22,457 bases of DNA from Nevskiaceae bacterium (GCA_031277355.1 JAITMN010000188.1:1-22457); one strand, 5' to 3'; counted from the stretch's first letter, positions 14,798 through 22,013 are shown. Notes: generated from the letters alone by a model not told the origin. Numbers and translations are program-made.

Positions 14798-15958
14798 TCA
14801 GACGACTTCCAACTCCATGTAATAGACGCTGAAACGGCCGCTTTCCGGAATGTAGCACAGGACCTTTTGCCCGGCCTTCAGCGGCATGTTTCTCGCGAGC
14901 TGATCGATGAATATGAACATCGACGCCGATCCGACATTGCCGCAATCATAAAGCTTGGTGAACCAGCGATCAGTGGGAATCCGGAATCCGATTCTGGTCA
15001 TGGAATCAAGCACGACCTGGCGAAAGTAGTGCGAGGAATAATGCGGCAGGAACCAGGTGTAGTCGTCGGGAGTGAGCTTGCGCTTGTCGGCGATTTCCCG
15101 CAGCGCCCGTTCAATCGAGCAGACCGGCATTTGATCGCGCAGGATGCGGATATCCTGGCTGACGTTCATCGCGTGCTTCAGTCTGTGTGAGTCGCCAGTC
15201 AGGCGCAGGTCTTTCCATGCGGTTACAGAGCCGTCATCTTCGCGATAGCCGCCAGCGAACATGCAGACCGGTTGTTCGTTTGCGTAGGAGCGGCCTTCGA
15301 TCCAGTTGATTCGCAGGTTTGTCTTTCCGGCAAGGGCAGTGTCGCTCAGATAGGCGGCCCCGGCGCCGTCAGACAACATCCAACGCAGGAAGTCGTGTTC
15401 GAAGGCAATCGCCGCGTTCGCCGCCAACTCATCGACTTTGCGCGGGTTTTCCGATTCGAACAGTTCGGCGCGCATCCACTTGCTGGCTGTTTCGGAGCCG
15501 GTAACCACCGCCGCAGTCGAGTCGCCCGCCGCGATGGAAAGAAAAGCCATCTTCAGCGCCGCCATCGAACTGCAGCAGACCCCCGATGTGGAAATCGTCT
15601 CGCCGTGCATCTGCGGCAGATGGCCTTGCACCATGGCGGCGTGTCCCGGGATGATCAAATCGGGGCTGGAAGTCCCGCAGGCCATCAGTTGTACATCGCG
15701 CAGCGACAGGTCGGGATTGTCGCGCAGAATCACATTGACGGCCTCCGCCGCGAGCTGCGCATTGGAGTGAGTGGGTTCTCGTGTCAGTGGATCAATGGCG
15801 TAGTGGCGTGTTTTGATCTGATTGTTGTGCAGAACGATGTTTTTTGCCCGCGAGGGTTTGCCGTGAGGCGCACCAAGGACGCGCTCGATGTCGTTGTTGT
15901 CGATTGGCGCGTTGGGCAGAAACGTGCCGGTGGCATTGATGAACACAGGCCGATTCAA
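14798..15958 (-). CDS. darB: DarB-like beta-ketoacyl-ACP synthase III (cyclohexanedione-forming ketosynthase)
   Basis: A thiolase-fold ketosynthase of 386 residues. The KAS III catalytic set is present: the nucleophile in STSGVCCSSMAALKM (C129, after C128), His306 in FLPHYSSHYF and Asn341 in DCGNVGSASMF. In characterised dialkylresorcinol pathways DarB joins two beta-ketoacyl thioesters and cyclises them to a 1,3-cyclohexanedione carboxylate. Adjacency to a DarA-like gene strongly supports that role over ordinary fatty-acid initiation. The start is TTG 15958, the only standard start codon after an in-frame TAA that is also the stop of the DarA-like gene; 33 bp separate the two genes. The codons before it (FATEKL) have no clear ribosome site, so reinitiation from the upstream gene is plausible. 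Confidence 0.88.
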   Translation of the reverse strand: MNRPVFINATGTFLPNAPIDNNDIERVLGAPHGKPSRAKNIVLHNNQIKTRHYAIDPLTREPTHSNAQLAAEAVNVILRDNPDLSLRDVQLMACGTSSPDLIIPGHAAMVQGHLPQMHGETISTSGVCCSSMAALKMAFLSIAAGDSTAAVVTGSETASKWMRAELFESENPRKVDELAANAAIAFEHDFLRWMLSDGAGAAYLSDTALAGKTNLRINWIEGRSYANEQPVCMFAGGYREDDGSVTAWKDLRLTGDSHRLKHAMNVSQDIRILRDQMPVCSIERALREIADKRKLTPDDYTWFLPHYSSHYFRQVVLDSMTRIGFRIPTDRWFTKLYDCGNVGSASMFIFIDQLARNMPLKAGQKVLCYIPESGRFSVYYMELEVV

Positions 15959-15991
15959 GAGCTTCTCTGTCGCAAAACGGATGCGCTGTGA

Positions 15992-16891
15992 TTACGGGTG
16001 AGGAAGGGGCCTGCTGAACTGCGCAGTCCACTTCGGGTCGTTGTGGACCAGAATTTCAAAAATACGGGTGCAGGGCGCGACCGTCAGAATCGTTATCACC
16101 AGACTCAGACGGAAGAACACCAGTAACAGGTCCTGGGTAAAACCCGGCGTTGGCGCGAGTCTGAGTATCAGCCCGGCCCAGAAATGAAAGACTCGAATTC
16201 CAACCCATTCCATCATGGCCAATGAAACCGTCCCGAGATTCGATCCAAGAAGTTCGGCGGTGGCGGTGCATTGCAGCGCGGCGCCGTTGGCCAGAAGCTG
16301 ACCCAGCTGCTCGCCCTTTGGTTCCAGTGTTGCGAATTGTTCGGGGGCGATGCCAGCGGGCGGGAAAAACCAGAATCCTTGCTTGCGGCCGGTGAAAATC
16401 CAGAATGGCGTCGTTACGAAGGATGCCCACACCGGGTTGCGTTCGCAGAGCGTGATTTGCCCGACAAAATTCGCACCCAGTCCGGTGAGACTGTTGCGGA
16501 TGGTGTTGAATGCGCTGATCCACAGGTTTCTGCAGGTTGCCAGTGTAACGACGGGTTTGTCTTTCAATTCCTTGGCGCATTGGGAATCCAGAAAACCCTG
16601 AATTGGAAGCGAGGGTGACAAGAACCAGACCTGATAGCCCAGAATGATCAGATCGTACTGGCTCCAGTCGATGGCGAGCGGTTTGATTGATGGCGGGCGG
16701 GCCTTGATACAGCGCGGAAAGGCGCGAAAGAAGGCATTCATTTTCCAGGGAAAGGCAAATTGCTCCTGTGGTTCGATCTGCACCAGATCGCAGTGTGCAT
16801 GCCTCGAAAATCCGCGGAGGAAGGCCGTGATTGCGTCTCTGGTCTGGCCCATTTGCGAGTAATAAATGACCAGCGCCTTCTTCTTCCCCAT
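15992..16891 (-). CDS. darA: DarA-like dialkylresorcinol-forming enzyme (flavodoxin-fold oxidoreductase)
   Basis: A 299-residue protein that begins with a flavodoxin-like fold: KALVIYYSQMGQTRDAITAF (5-24) with the FMN phosphate loop, then YDLIILGYQVWFLSPSLPI (79-97) and PVVTLATCRNLWI. DarA proteins oxidise the cyclohexanedione made by DarB to the aromatic dialkylresorcinol. After about residue 225 the sequence becomes strongly hydrophobic (FHFWAGLILRL and LLLVFFRLSLVITILTVA), suggesting one or two membrane-embedded helices that would hold the enzyme near its lipid-like substrate. It is the first gene of the leftward operon, starting 49 bp from the divergent ketosynthase. No Shine-Dalgarno precedes ATG 16891. 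Confidence 0.85.
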   Translation of the reverse strand: MGKKKALVIYYSQMGQTRDAITAFLRGFSRHAHCDLVQIEPQEQFAFPWKMNAFFRAFPRCIKARPPSIKPLAIDWSQYDLIILGYQVWFLSPSLPIQGFLDSQCAKELKDKPVVTLATCRNLWISAFNTIRNSLTGLGANFVGQITLCERNPVWASFVTTPFWIFTGRKQGFWFFPPAGIAPEQFATLEPKGEQLGQLLANGAALQCTATAELLGSNLGTVSLAMMEWVGIRVFHFWAGLILRLAPTPGFTQDLLLVFFRLSLVITILTVAPCTRIFEILVHNDPKWTAQFSRPLPHP

Positions 16892-16940
16892 GGGCGGCTA
16901 GACTACACTGGGGCATGACGGTTCGCAAAGGAAACCCGGT
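16892..16940. promoter_or_regulatory. Divergent promoter region of the resorcinol cluster
   Basis: These 49 bp separate the leftward seven-gene operon from the rightward ketosynthase pair. On the minus strand TTGCGA and TAGTCT are 17 bp apart and would place the transcript start almost at the darA ATG. On the plus strand TACACT (16904-16909) is a fair -10 without a good -35. Both -10 candidates overlap, so the two directions may compete or be co-regulated. No operator palindrome is certain. Confidence 0.35.
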
Positions 16941-16944
16941 CTGA
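16915..16944 (+). CDS. Possible nine-codon leader peptide overlapping the ketosynthase start
   Basis: ATG ACG GTT ... GTC TGA encodes MTVRKGNPV. Its TGA overlaps the CTG start of the ketosynthase (CTGA), and the ribosome site of the ketosynthase lies inside it. It could couple translation to an inefficient start codon, or be chance: it is very short and has no ribosome site of its own. Confidence 0.25.
   Translation: MTVRKGNPV
16927..16932 (+). promoter_or_regulatory. Shine-Dalgarno for the CTG-started ketosynthase
   Basis: AAAGGA, eight bases before CTG 16941. It supports initiation at CTG over TTG 16998, which would remove the conserved first beta-strand. Confidence 0.6.
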
Positions 16945-18107
16945 GAAAGCCGCTTTTCATCACGGGTCTTGGCTGTGTTTCCGCCGCTGGGAACGGCTTG
17001 GAATCGACGCGACGGACCTTGTTCGAGGGCTGTCAGGATTTCATCGGCAATGTCCAGGCTGGGGATGCGGTGTTTTTCGGCGTCCGTCCGGAGCCGGATT
17101 GGCCCGATGTCGAGAGTCTGTCCAGCCCCGGTTTGCGTCCGAATCTTTTCGCCGTTGCGGCTGCCAGCGAGGCGATCAGGTTGGCTGGACTGGCGATTTC
17201 AGACCTGCGCGGCATGCGTGTCGGCGTCTGTCTGGGCTCCACTGTCGGGGGCACCAATTATCAAGAGGAATTTCTGGGGCAATACTTCACTGGACAGTTG
17301 CCGGATGCCGCGCCTTTGCTGAAGTGTTACGACACGAACTCGGCGCAGTTCCTGTCACGATACTTGGGGCTGCGCGGCCCCGTTCTGTTGGTCAACAACG
17401 CATGCACCTCCGGGGCCGATGCGATTGGCGTCGGATCGGCGTGGCTTGAGAACGATGTCTGCGATATGGCCATCTGCGGCGGAACGGAAACCGTACTGGC
17501 CAAAATCTTCCTGGGATTTCGTTCGCTGATGCTGTGCTCGCCGAACGGGTGCAGGCCATTTGATCGCGATCGCGCTGGTCTGGTGCTCGGAGAAGGGGCG
17601 GGTATCGTCGTGCTTGAAAGAGCCGATTCGCCTCGCAGGGCGCAGGCGCTTCTTCTGGGGTGCGGGATGGCCAGCGATTCTCATCATCCGACTGCGCCTG
17701 ACCCGCAGGCACGTGGTTTGGATCGTGCGGTAAGCATGGCGTTTGCGAGAAGCGGTTGCGCACTGGAGGCAGTGGATTTCATCAGTGCGCACGGCACCGG
17801 GACTCCGAGCAGCGATTTGGCCGAAGGACGCTGGATTCGCGGACACGCGAACCATGCGCGGGTTGTCGCAACGAAGGGATACACGGGCCACACGCTTGGC
17901 GCAGCCGGTGGGATTGCGGCGGTGCTCACGGCTCTATCGCTGATCGACGGGAAGATTCCCCCTTCGAGGGGTTTCATGGAGATGGACCCCGAGATAGGCA
18001 TTACGCCGACGTGTGCGGTGGAGGCAGCGGACTATCGGTTGGCGCTGTCGCTTTCGCTGGGATTCGGCGGAACGAATTCGGCCTTGCTGTTGGCGCGTGC
18101 GCCTTGA
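16941..18107 (+). CDS. Beta-ketoacyl-ACP synthase (KAS II/FabF-like, active C-H-H)
   Basis: A condensing enzyme of 388 residues when read from CTG 16941, giving MRKPLFITGLGCVSAAGNGL, the normal family start. The catalytic set is complete: Cys155 in VNNACTSGADAIG, His284 in ISAHGTGTPSSD and His317 in TKGYTGHTLGAAGG. It should extend an acyl chain on the cluster's ACP by decarboxylative condensation with malonyl-ACP. Starts at TTG 16998 or later would delete the first 19 residues, including the first strand and the GLG turn. The next gene overlaps it as TTGA and encodes a catalytically degenerate relative, so a KS/chain-length-factor heterodimer as in aryl polyene and type II polyketide systems is likely (inference). 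It is divergent from darA. Confidence 0.9.
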   Translation: MRKPLFITGLGCVSAAGNGLESTRRTLFEGCQDFIGNVQAGDAVFFGVRPEPDWPDVESLSSPGLRPNLFAVAAASEAIRLAGLAISDLRGMRVGVCLGSTVGGTNYQEEFLGQYFTGQLPDAAPLLKCYDTNSAQFLSRYLGLRGPVLLVNNACTSGADAIGVGSAWLENDVCDMAICGGTETVLAKIFLGFRSLMLCSPNGCRPFDRDRAGLVLGEGAGIVVLERADSPRRAQALLLGCGMASDSHHPTAPDPQARGLDRAVSMAFARSGCALEAVDFISAHGTGTPSSDLAEGRWIRGHANHARVVATKGYTGHTLGAAGGIAAVLTALSLIDGKIPPSRGFMEMDPEIGITPTCAVEAADYRLALSLSLGFGGTNSALLLARAP

Positions 18108-19132
18108 ACTCGCCTGTTGTCATTACGGGGTTGGGGCAGCACTCGGCGCTTGGTTCGGGGGTGGCCTGCGTCGCTGATGCGCTGCGTGGAGTGACCATGC
18201 CGCGATGCGCCACCCGCGCAGTGAGGACGCATGACGGGGTCAGGCAAATCGAGGTTTTTCAGGCTCCGGAGGTGGCGCTGTCCGAGGGTATTCCGGACGC
18301 GGTCAAGCGCCGGATGGCGCGGGTGACCCGAATGGGTCTTGCGGCAGCGATGCAGGCCGTCACAGACGCATTTGGACCGCAGAGGAAGGGGATTTACCCC
18401 AAGCCAGAGCGGATCGGCCTTGTCGTGGGGACGGCGTTTGGTTGTTTGAGCATGGCAATCGATCATCAGGACCGTGTGCTCACTGGTGGCGCAGCCGGTG
18501 TGTCGCCAAGCATTTTTTCCGGGTCCATTCACAACGCCATTGCATCGCAGTTGTCGATTTCCCTGGGAATACGGGGGCCAATGTCCACGGTAACCACGAT
18601 GGAACACACCGCTATTGGCGCGATGCGGCTTGCCTTTGATTGGCTCAATGCAGACAGGGTCGATCATGTTGTGGTCGTGATTGGCGATGAACTTTCGGAG
18701 TTTCACTCGTACATGATGGCCAATCTGGACGTGGCGCGGGATTTTGATCCGCAGAGTGATGCCTGCTCGGCCATTGCCGGTGAAGGCATGGCCGGCTTTG
18801 TCATCTCGCGCCCGGATGCGCCGGGAGTTCGGCAGCGTCATTGCCAGATCACCGATGTACGGGCATTTGCCGAGCGTTGCCCGGTGGGGCAGCGCTATTT
18901 CGTGGGCTGCCATGGAGGCGAGGGTCAATGGTCACGTCATCTGCAATGGATTCGCCACAACGCGGGCACGGCTGTCGAGCCTCAGTGTCATGCGCGCTTG
19001 TTCGGCAGCATGGTGACGGCGGTGGCATTTGAAATCCTGGTTGGGGCGTTGCTGGTGCGTACGGATGGCTGCCGGACCATCTGTGTCCAGTTGACCGATC
19101 ATGGCGAGCCGCAGACGTTGACACTGGGCTGA
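18104..19132 (+). CDS. Chain-length-factor-like degenerate ketosynthase
   Basis: A 342-residue KAS-fold protein starting MNSPVVITGLGQHSALG from TTG 18104, which overlaps the stop of the active ketosynthase by 4 bp. The fold is evident from GLVVGTAFGCL (105-115), SIHNAIASQLSISLGIRGP (141-159) and VVIGDE (191-196). The nucleophile site reads TTMEHTAIG, with Glu167 where Cys is expected. The HGTGT and GHTLGAAG motifs are gone (GCHGGEG and ARLFGSMVTAVAF stand in their place). It cannot condense by itself. Type II PKS chain-length factors and aryl-polyene CLFs show the same pattern of overlap with an active KS and loss of Cys, so a structural, length-setting partner is the best reading. The stop precedes the right flanking repeat by 23 bp. 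Confidence 0.87.
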   Translation: MNSPVVITGLGQHSALGSGVACVADALRGVTMPRCATRAVRTHDGVRQIEVFQAPEVALSEGIPDAVKRRMARVTRMGLAAAMQAVTDAFGPQRKGIYPKPERIGLVVGTAFGCLSMAIDHQDRVLTGGAAGVSPSIFSGSIHNAIASQLSISLGIRGPMSTVTTMEHTAIGAMRLAFDWLNADRVDHVVVVIGDELSEFHSYMMANLDVARDFDPQSDACSAIAGEGMAGFVISRPDAPGVRQRHCQITDVRAFAERCPVGQRYFVGCHGGEGQWSRHLQWIRHNAGTAVEPQCHARLFGSMVTAVAFEILVGALLVRTDGCRTICVQLTDHGEPQTLTLG

Positions 19133-19154
19133 ACGATTGGCCGATACACTGCTT

Positions 19155-19187
19155 TTGCAGGAGGCGTTGCGCGCGGCGCTCAGGTGA
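19155..19187 (+). pseudogene. Remnant of the original 3' end of the HIT-like gene
   Basis: Eleven codons read LQEALRAALR and stop. The first nine residues are identical to codons 136-144 of the HIT-like protein, but here a stop follows one codon later. The stop overlaps the end of the convergent TSUP gene by 8 bp, a normal convergent arrangement if HIT and TSUP were once direct neighbours. It has no start and is presumably not translated. Short length is the main caveat. Confidence 0.55.
19156..19180 (+). repeat. Right copy of the 25-bp direct repeat
   Basis: Same sequence as 11107-11131 apart from one base. In the frame used by the HIT-like gene it reads LQEALRAAL, followed by Arg and TGA at 19185-19187. 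Confidence 0.85.
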
Positions 19188-19920
19188 ACAGCAGCTTCAG
19201 CGCCGCCAGCATCGACAGCGCCACGGTGATGTTTTCAAACATGCGCTGATTCACATGTGCGATGAGCCAGCGCCCGAGCAGCGCGCCGATGGCGGTGGCG
19301 GGCAGCAGACGCAGATTCAGCGACAGGCTGTCGGCGTTGATCAATCCCAATTGCAGCGCGAAGGGCACTTTGATCCAGTTGATCACGAGAAAGAACGCCG
19401 CCGCCACGCCCAGGAATTGCAGCTTTTCCAATCGCATCGCCAGCAGATACAGCACCATCACCGGGCCGGCGGCATTGGCGATCATCGTGGTAAAGCCCGC
19501 GAGCAGCCCCATCAACGGGGCGAACCACATCGGTGCATGCACCAGCGCCGCTTCGTTGCCGTGCCTGCGCCGCCACAGATGCGCGGCCAGCATCACGACC
19601 ATGATCGCGCCGATCAGCCGCGCGGTTTGTTGATCGTCGATGCGCCCCAGCGCGGCCCAGCCCAGCAGCACGCCGGCCACGGCCCAGGGCAGCAGACGGC
19701 CCACGCGCCGCCAGTCCATATGGTTGCGATAGATGAAGAAGGCGAAGAGGTCGGCGAAGATCAGTATCGGCAGGATCACGCCGGTGGCGGTTTTCGCAGG
19801 CATCAGGTTGGGCAGGATGCCCACGGCCAGCAGCGACATGCCGGGCAGTCCGGTCTTCGAGAAGCCCAGTGCGGCGGCGATCAGCGCCAGCACGGCCCAT
19901 TGCCATGAGGTGAAGTCCAT
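19180..19920 (-). CDS. TSUP family permease (TauE/SafE)
   Basis: A 246-residue polytopic membrane protein with about eight hydrophobic helices and the internal-duplication look of TauE/SafE proteins: GFSKTGLPGMSLLAVGILP near the start and GLLAGFTTMIANAAGPVMVLY as the matching motif of the second half. Members export or import sulfite, sulfoacetate, sulfonates or other small organic anions; the exact cargo is open. The sulfur genes at 3410-6588 make a sulfur role tempting, but they are 13 kb away. ATG 19920 overlaps the stop of the DUF255 gene by one base; GTG 19923 is an alternative that overlaps it by 3-4 bp. The 3' end meets the island junction. Confidence 0.88.
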   Translation of the reverse strand: MDFTSWQWAVLALIAAALGFSKTGLPGMSLLAVGILPNLMPAKTATGVILPILIFADLFAFFIYRNHMDWRRVGRLLPWAVAGVLLGWAALGRIDDQQTARLIGAIMVVMLAAHLWRRRHGNEAALVHAPMWFAPLMGLLAGFTTMIANAAGPVMVLYLLAMRLEKLQFLGVAAAFFLVINWIKVPFALQLGLINADSLSLNLRLLPATAIGALLGRWLIAHVNQRMFENITVALSMLAALKLLFT

Positions 19921-22013
19921 CACGTCAGCGCGGCGCGCAATTGCGCCAGCGTCGTCATCGGCTCATCGCATTGCAGGCCACGGCACAGCCAGGCGGTGGT
20001 GCGGCCCTGGGGTTGTTTGGCGGCAAGCGCGGCGGGCAGGTTGTCGCTGGCGGTGTCGGTGGGGATGGCGTAGACGGCGAGGGTGGGGTCGTAGCTGCGC
20101 TGGAGTTCGCGCCGCCATGATTGCACTTCGGCGGCCTCGCCACGGATCACGACGATCTTCGGCGGATGCAGCCAGTCTTCCAGCGCGAGGGTCAGTTGCA
20201 CGCAGGCCAGCGGCTGTTCGGTCAGTTGCGACCAGCCGGCGCGCAGCGTGCGCTCGGCGGCTTCAAGGTAGCGCGGTTCGGCCAGCACGCCGCCCAATCG
20301 CAGCAGCGCTCCGGCGGCCACCGCGCTGCCGGCAGGCATGGCGTCGTCGGTGAAGGTGCGGCTGCGGTGGATCAGCCACGGGTCATCGTTGGCGCTGAAC
20401 CAGAAGCCGCCGTGGGTGTGATCCTCGAAGCGAAACAGCATCGCGTCGGCCAGGGCGGCGGCAAAGTGCAGGTCTTGAGCGCGAAAGCGCACGGTGGTGA
20501 GGCGCAGCAGCGCGTCGATCACAAAGGCGTGATCGTCGAGGCAGGCGGCAATGCGGGCCTCAACGCTGCCCCGGCTGGCGGTGTACAGACGGCCATCGCG
20601 CCAGTGGTGATGGCGTATCGCGTCCACGGCGTTGATGGCGGCGTCGGCCCAATCCTCGCGGCCCAGCGCGCGTGCGGCGTCGGCAAGGCCGGCAATGGCG
20701 AGCCCATTCCATGCAGTGAGGCGCTTGTCGTCGCGGGCGGGCCAGGGTCGCAGCGCGCGTTGTGCGAGCAGCTTTGCGTTGGCGTGATGCAGGCGCGTGT
20801 TGATGTCTTGTTCACTGCGCGCGGCAAAGCGCGAGTCGCTCGCAAGCTCGGCAACACTGGCGCGCACCACGGGCAGCCATCGGCCTTCAAAGTTCGCTTC
20901 GGCATTCAGGCCGTACCGCGCGTTGAACAGCGCGGCGTCTTCGGGCGTGAGCACGTCGGCCACTTCCTGCGCGGTCCAGGTGTAGAACGCGCCTTCGCCG
21001 CCCTGTGAATCCGCATCGAAAGAGGCGGCGAATGCGCCATCGGCAGTGCGAAAATCGCGCAGCAGGCAATCGGCCGTTGCGGTGGCGGCGCGTGCAAAGT
21101 CCGCATCGCCGGTGGCAAGCGCGGCATCGGCCAGCACCGACAGCAACGGGCCGTTGTCGTACAACATCTTCTCGAAGTGCGGAATCTCCCAGCGCTCATC
21201 GACGCTGTAGCGCGCAAAACCGCCGCCAATCTGATCGAAGATGCCGCCTTCGATCATCCGCTTCAATGTAAGCGTTGTCATGAACAGCGCGTGCAGGTCG
21301 GGCGTATCCGATTGCGCCGTTGCGCGCCAATTGCGCAGCAGACGTTGCAGCATCGGCGGATGCGGGAATTTCGGCGCAGCGCCGAAGCCGCCCCAGTGAC
21401 GATCAAAGCGCTGCTCCAACTGGGCGCGCAGCGTGGCAATTGGAGCGGTGTTCAGTGTGTCTTCGGTTGGCGTTGCGGGCTGATCGATGCGCGCCAGTGT
21501 TTCCACCAGCAGCGCCGATTGCTCGCGCAGCGCCGGAGCCTGCTCGCGGTAAACGTCGGCCACACGTTTCAGCAGTGCGGCAAAGCCCGGCAGACCAAAG
21601 CGCGGCTGCGGCGGGAAGTAGGTGCCGCCGAAGAAGGGGCGTCTGTCGTCGTGCGTGAGAAACATCGTCAGCGGCCAGCCGCCCGCGCGGTGCGTGAGCA
21701 GTTGATGCGCCAGTTGGTAGATGCGATCCACGTCGGGGCGCTCTTCGCGATCCACCTTGATGTTGACGAACAACTCGTTCATCACCTGCGCGGTGGCCGA
21801 GTCTTCGAAGGATTCATGCGCCATCACATGACACCAGTGACACGCCGAATAGCCTATCGACAGCAGTATCGGGCGGCCCGTGGTCCGCGCCAGTTCAAAG
21901 GCTTCTTCACCCCAGGGATACCAGTCCACGGGGTTGTCTGCGTGTTGCAGCAGATAGGGGCTGGTTTGATCCGCGAGGCGGTTGCGATGAACGCGGGGCG
22001 CAGTATCACTCAT
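19920..22013 (-). CDS. Thioredoxin-fold DUF255 protein (YyaL/spermatogenesis-associated protein 20 family)
   Basis: A 697-residue cytosolic protein. The family hallmark RLADQTSPYLLQHADNPVDW (12-31) leads into a thioredoxin-like domain with the CxxC of GYSACHWCHVMAHESFED (C58, C61). A long alpha/alpha-barrel-like region follows, resembling N-acylglucosamine 2-epimerases and glycosidases, with conserved pieces such as GGWPLTMFLT, PFFGGTYFPP, GGIFDQIGGGFARYSVDE and HFEKMLYDNGPLL. The family is widespread but its biochemical role is not settled. The start is ATG 22013 (MSDTAPRVHRNRL); the frame stays open to 22202, but those residues overlap the divergent rRNA methyltransferase gene and look like shadow sequence. 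It is followed by the TSUP gene with overlapping stop and start. No clear ribosome site was found. Confidence 0.92.
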   Translation of the reverse strand: MSDTAPRVHRNRLADQTSPYLLQHADNPVDWYPWGEEAFELARTTGRPILLSIGYSACHWCHVMAHESFEDSATAQVMNELFVNIKVDREERPDVDRIYQLAHQLLTHRAGGWPLTMFLTHDDRRPFFGGTYFPPQPRFGLPGFAALLKRVADVYREQAPALREQSALLVETLARIDQPATPTEDTLNTAPIATLRAQLEQRFDRHWGGFGAAPKFPHPPMLQRLLRNWRATAQSDTPDLHALFMTTLTLKRMIEGGIFDQIGGGFARYSVDERWEIPHFEKMLYDNGPLLSVLADAALATGDADFARAATATADCLLRDFRTADGAFAASFDADSQGGEGAFYTWTAQEVADVLTPEDAALFNARYGLNAEANFEGRWLPVVRASVAELASDSRFAARSEQDINTRLHHANAKLLAQRALRPWPARDDKRLTAWNGLAIAGLADAARALGREDWADAAINAVDAIRHHHWRDGRLYTASRGSVEARIAACLDDHAFVIDALLRLTTVRFRAQDLHFAAALADAMLFRFEDHTHGGFWFSANDDPWLIHRSRTFTDDAMPAGSAVAAGALLRLGGVLAEPRYLEAAERTLRAGWSQLTEQPLACVQLTLALEDWLHPPKIVVIRGEAAEVQSWRRELQRSYDPTLAVYAIPTDTASDNLPAALAAKQPQGRTTAWLCRGLQCDEPMTTLAQLRAALT

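Larger units (their letters stand above)
11132..19155. mobile_element. Putative acquired island carrying the dialkylresorcinol-type gene cluster
   Basis: The segment lies between two near-identical 25 bp direct repeats and contains nine genes that form one biosynthetic theme, while both flanks are housekeeping genes. GC looks lower inside: lines I counted by hand gave about 48-62% (for example 16501-16620), against 60-72% in flanking genes; this is only a sample. There is no integrase, transposase, terminal inverted repeat or tRNA at the ends, so the mechanism is unknown and may be recombination rather than a self-mobile element. The right repeat retains a stop codon in the HIT frame, as expected if the HIT 3' end was duplicated. 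Confidence 0.6.

Noticed and set aside
16998..18107. Shorter ketosynthase starting at TTG 16998
   Set aside because: It would lack the first beta-strand and GLG turn, which are encoded in frame just upstream and preceded by a good ribosome site at CTG 16941.
19180..19920. TSUP permease as part of the resorcinol cluster
   Set aside because: It is coupled to the DUF255 gene, lies outside the flanking repeat, and has host-like GC-rich codon use.
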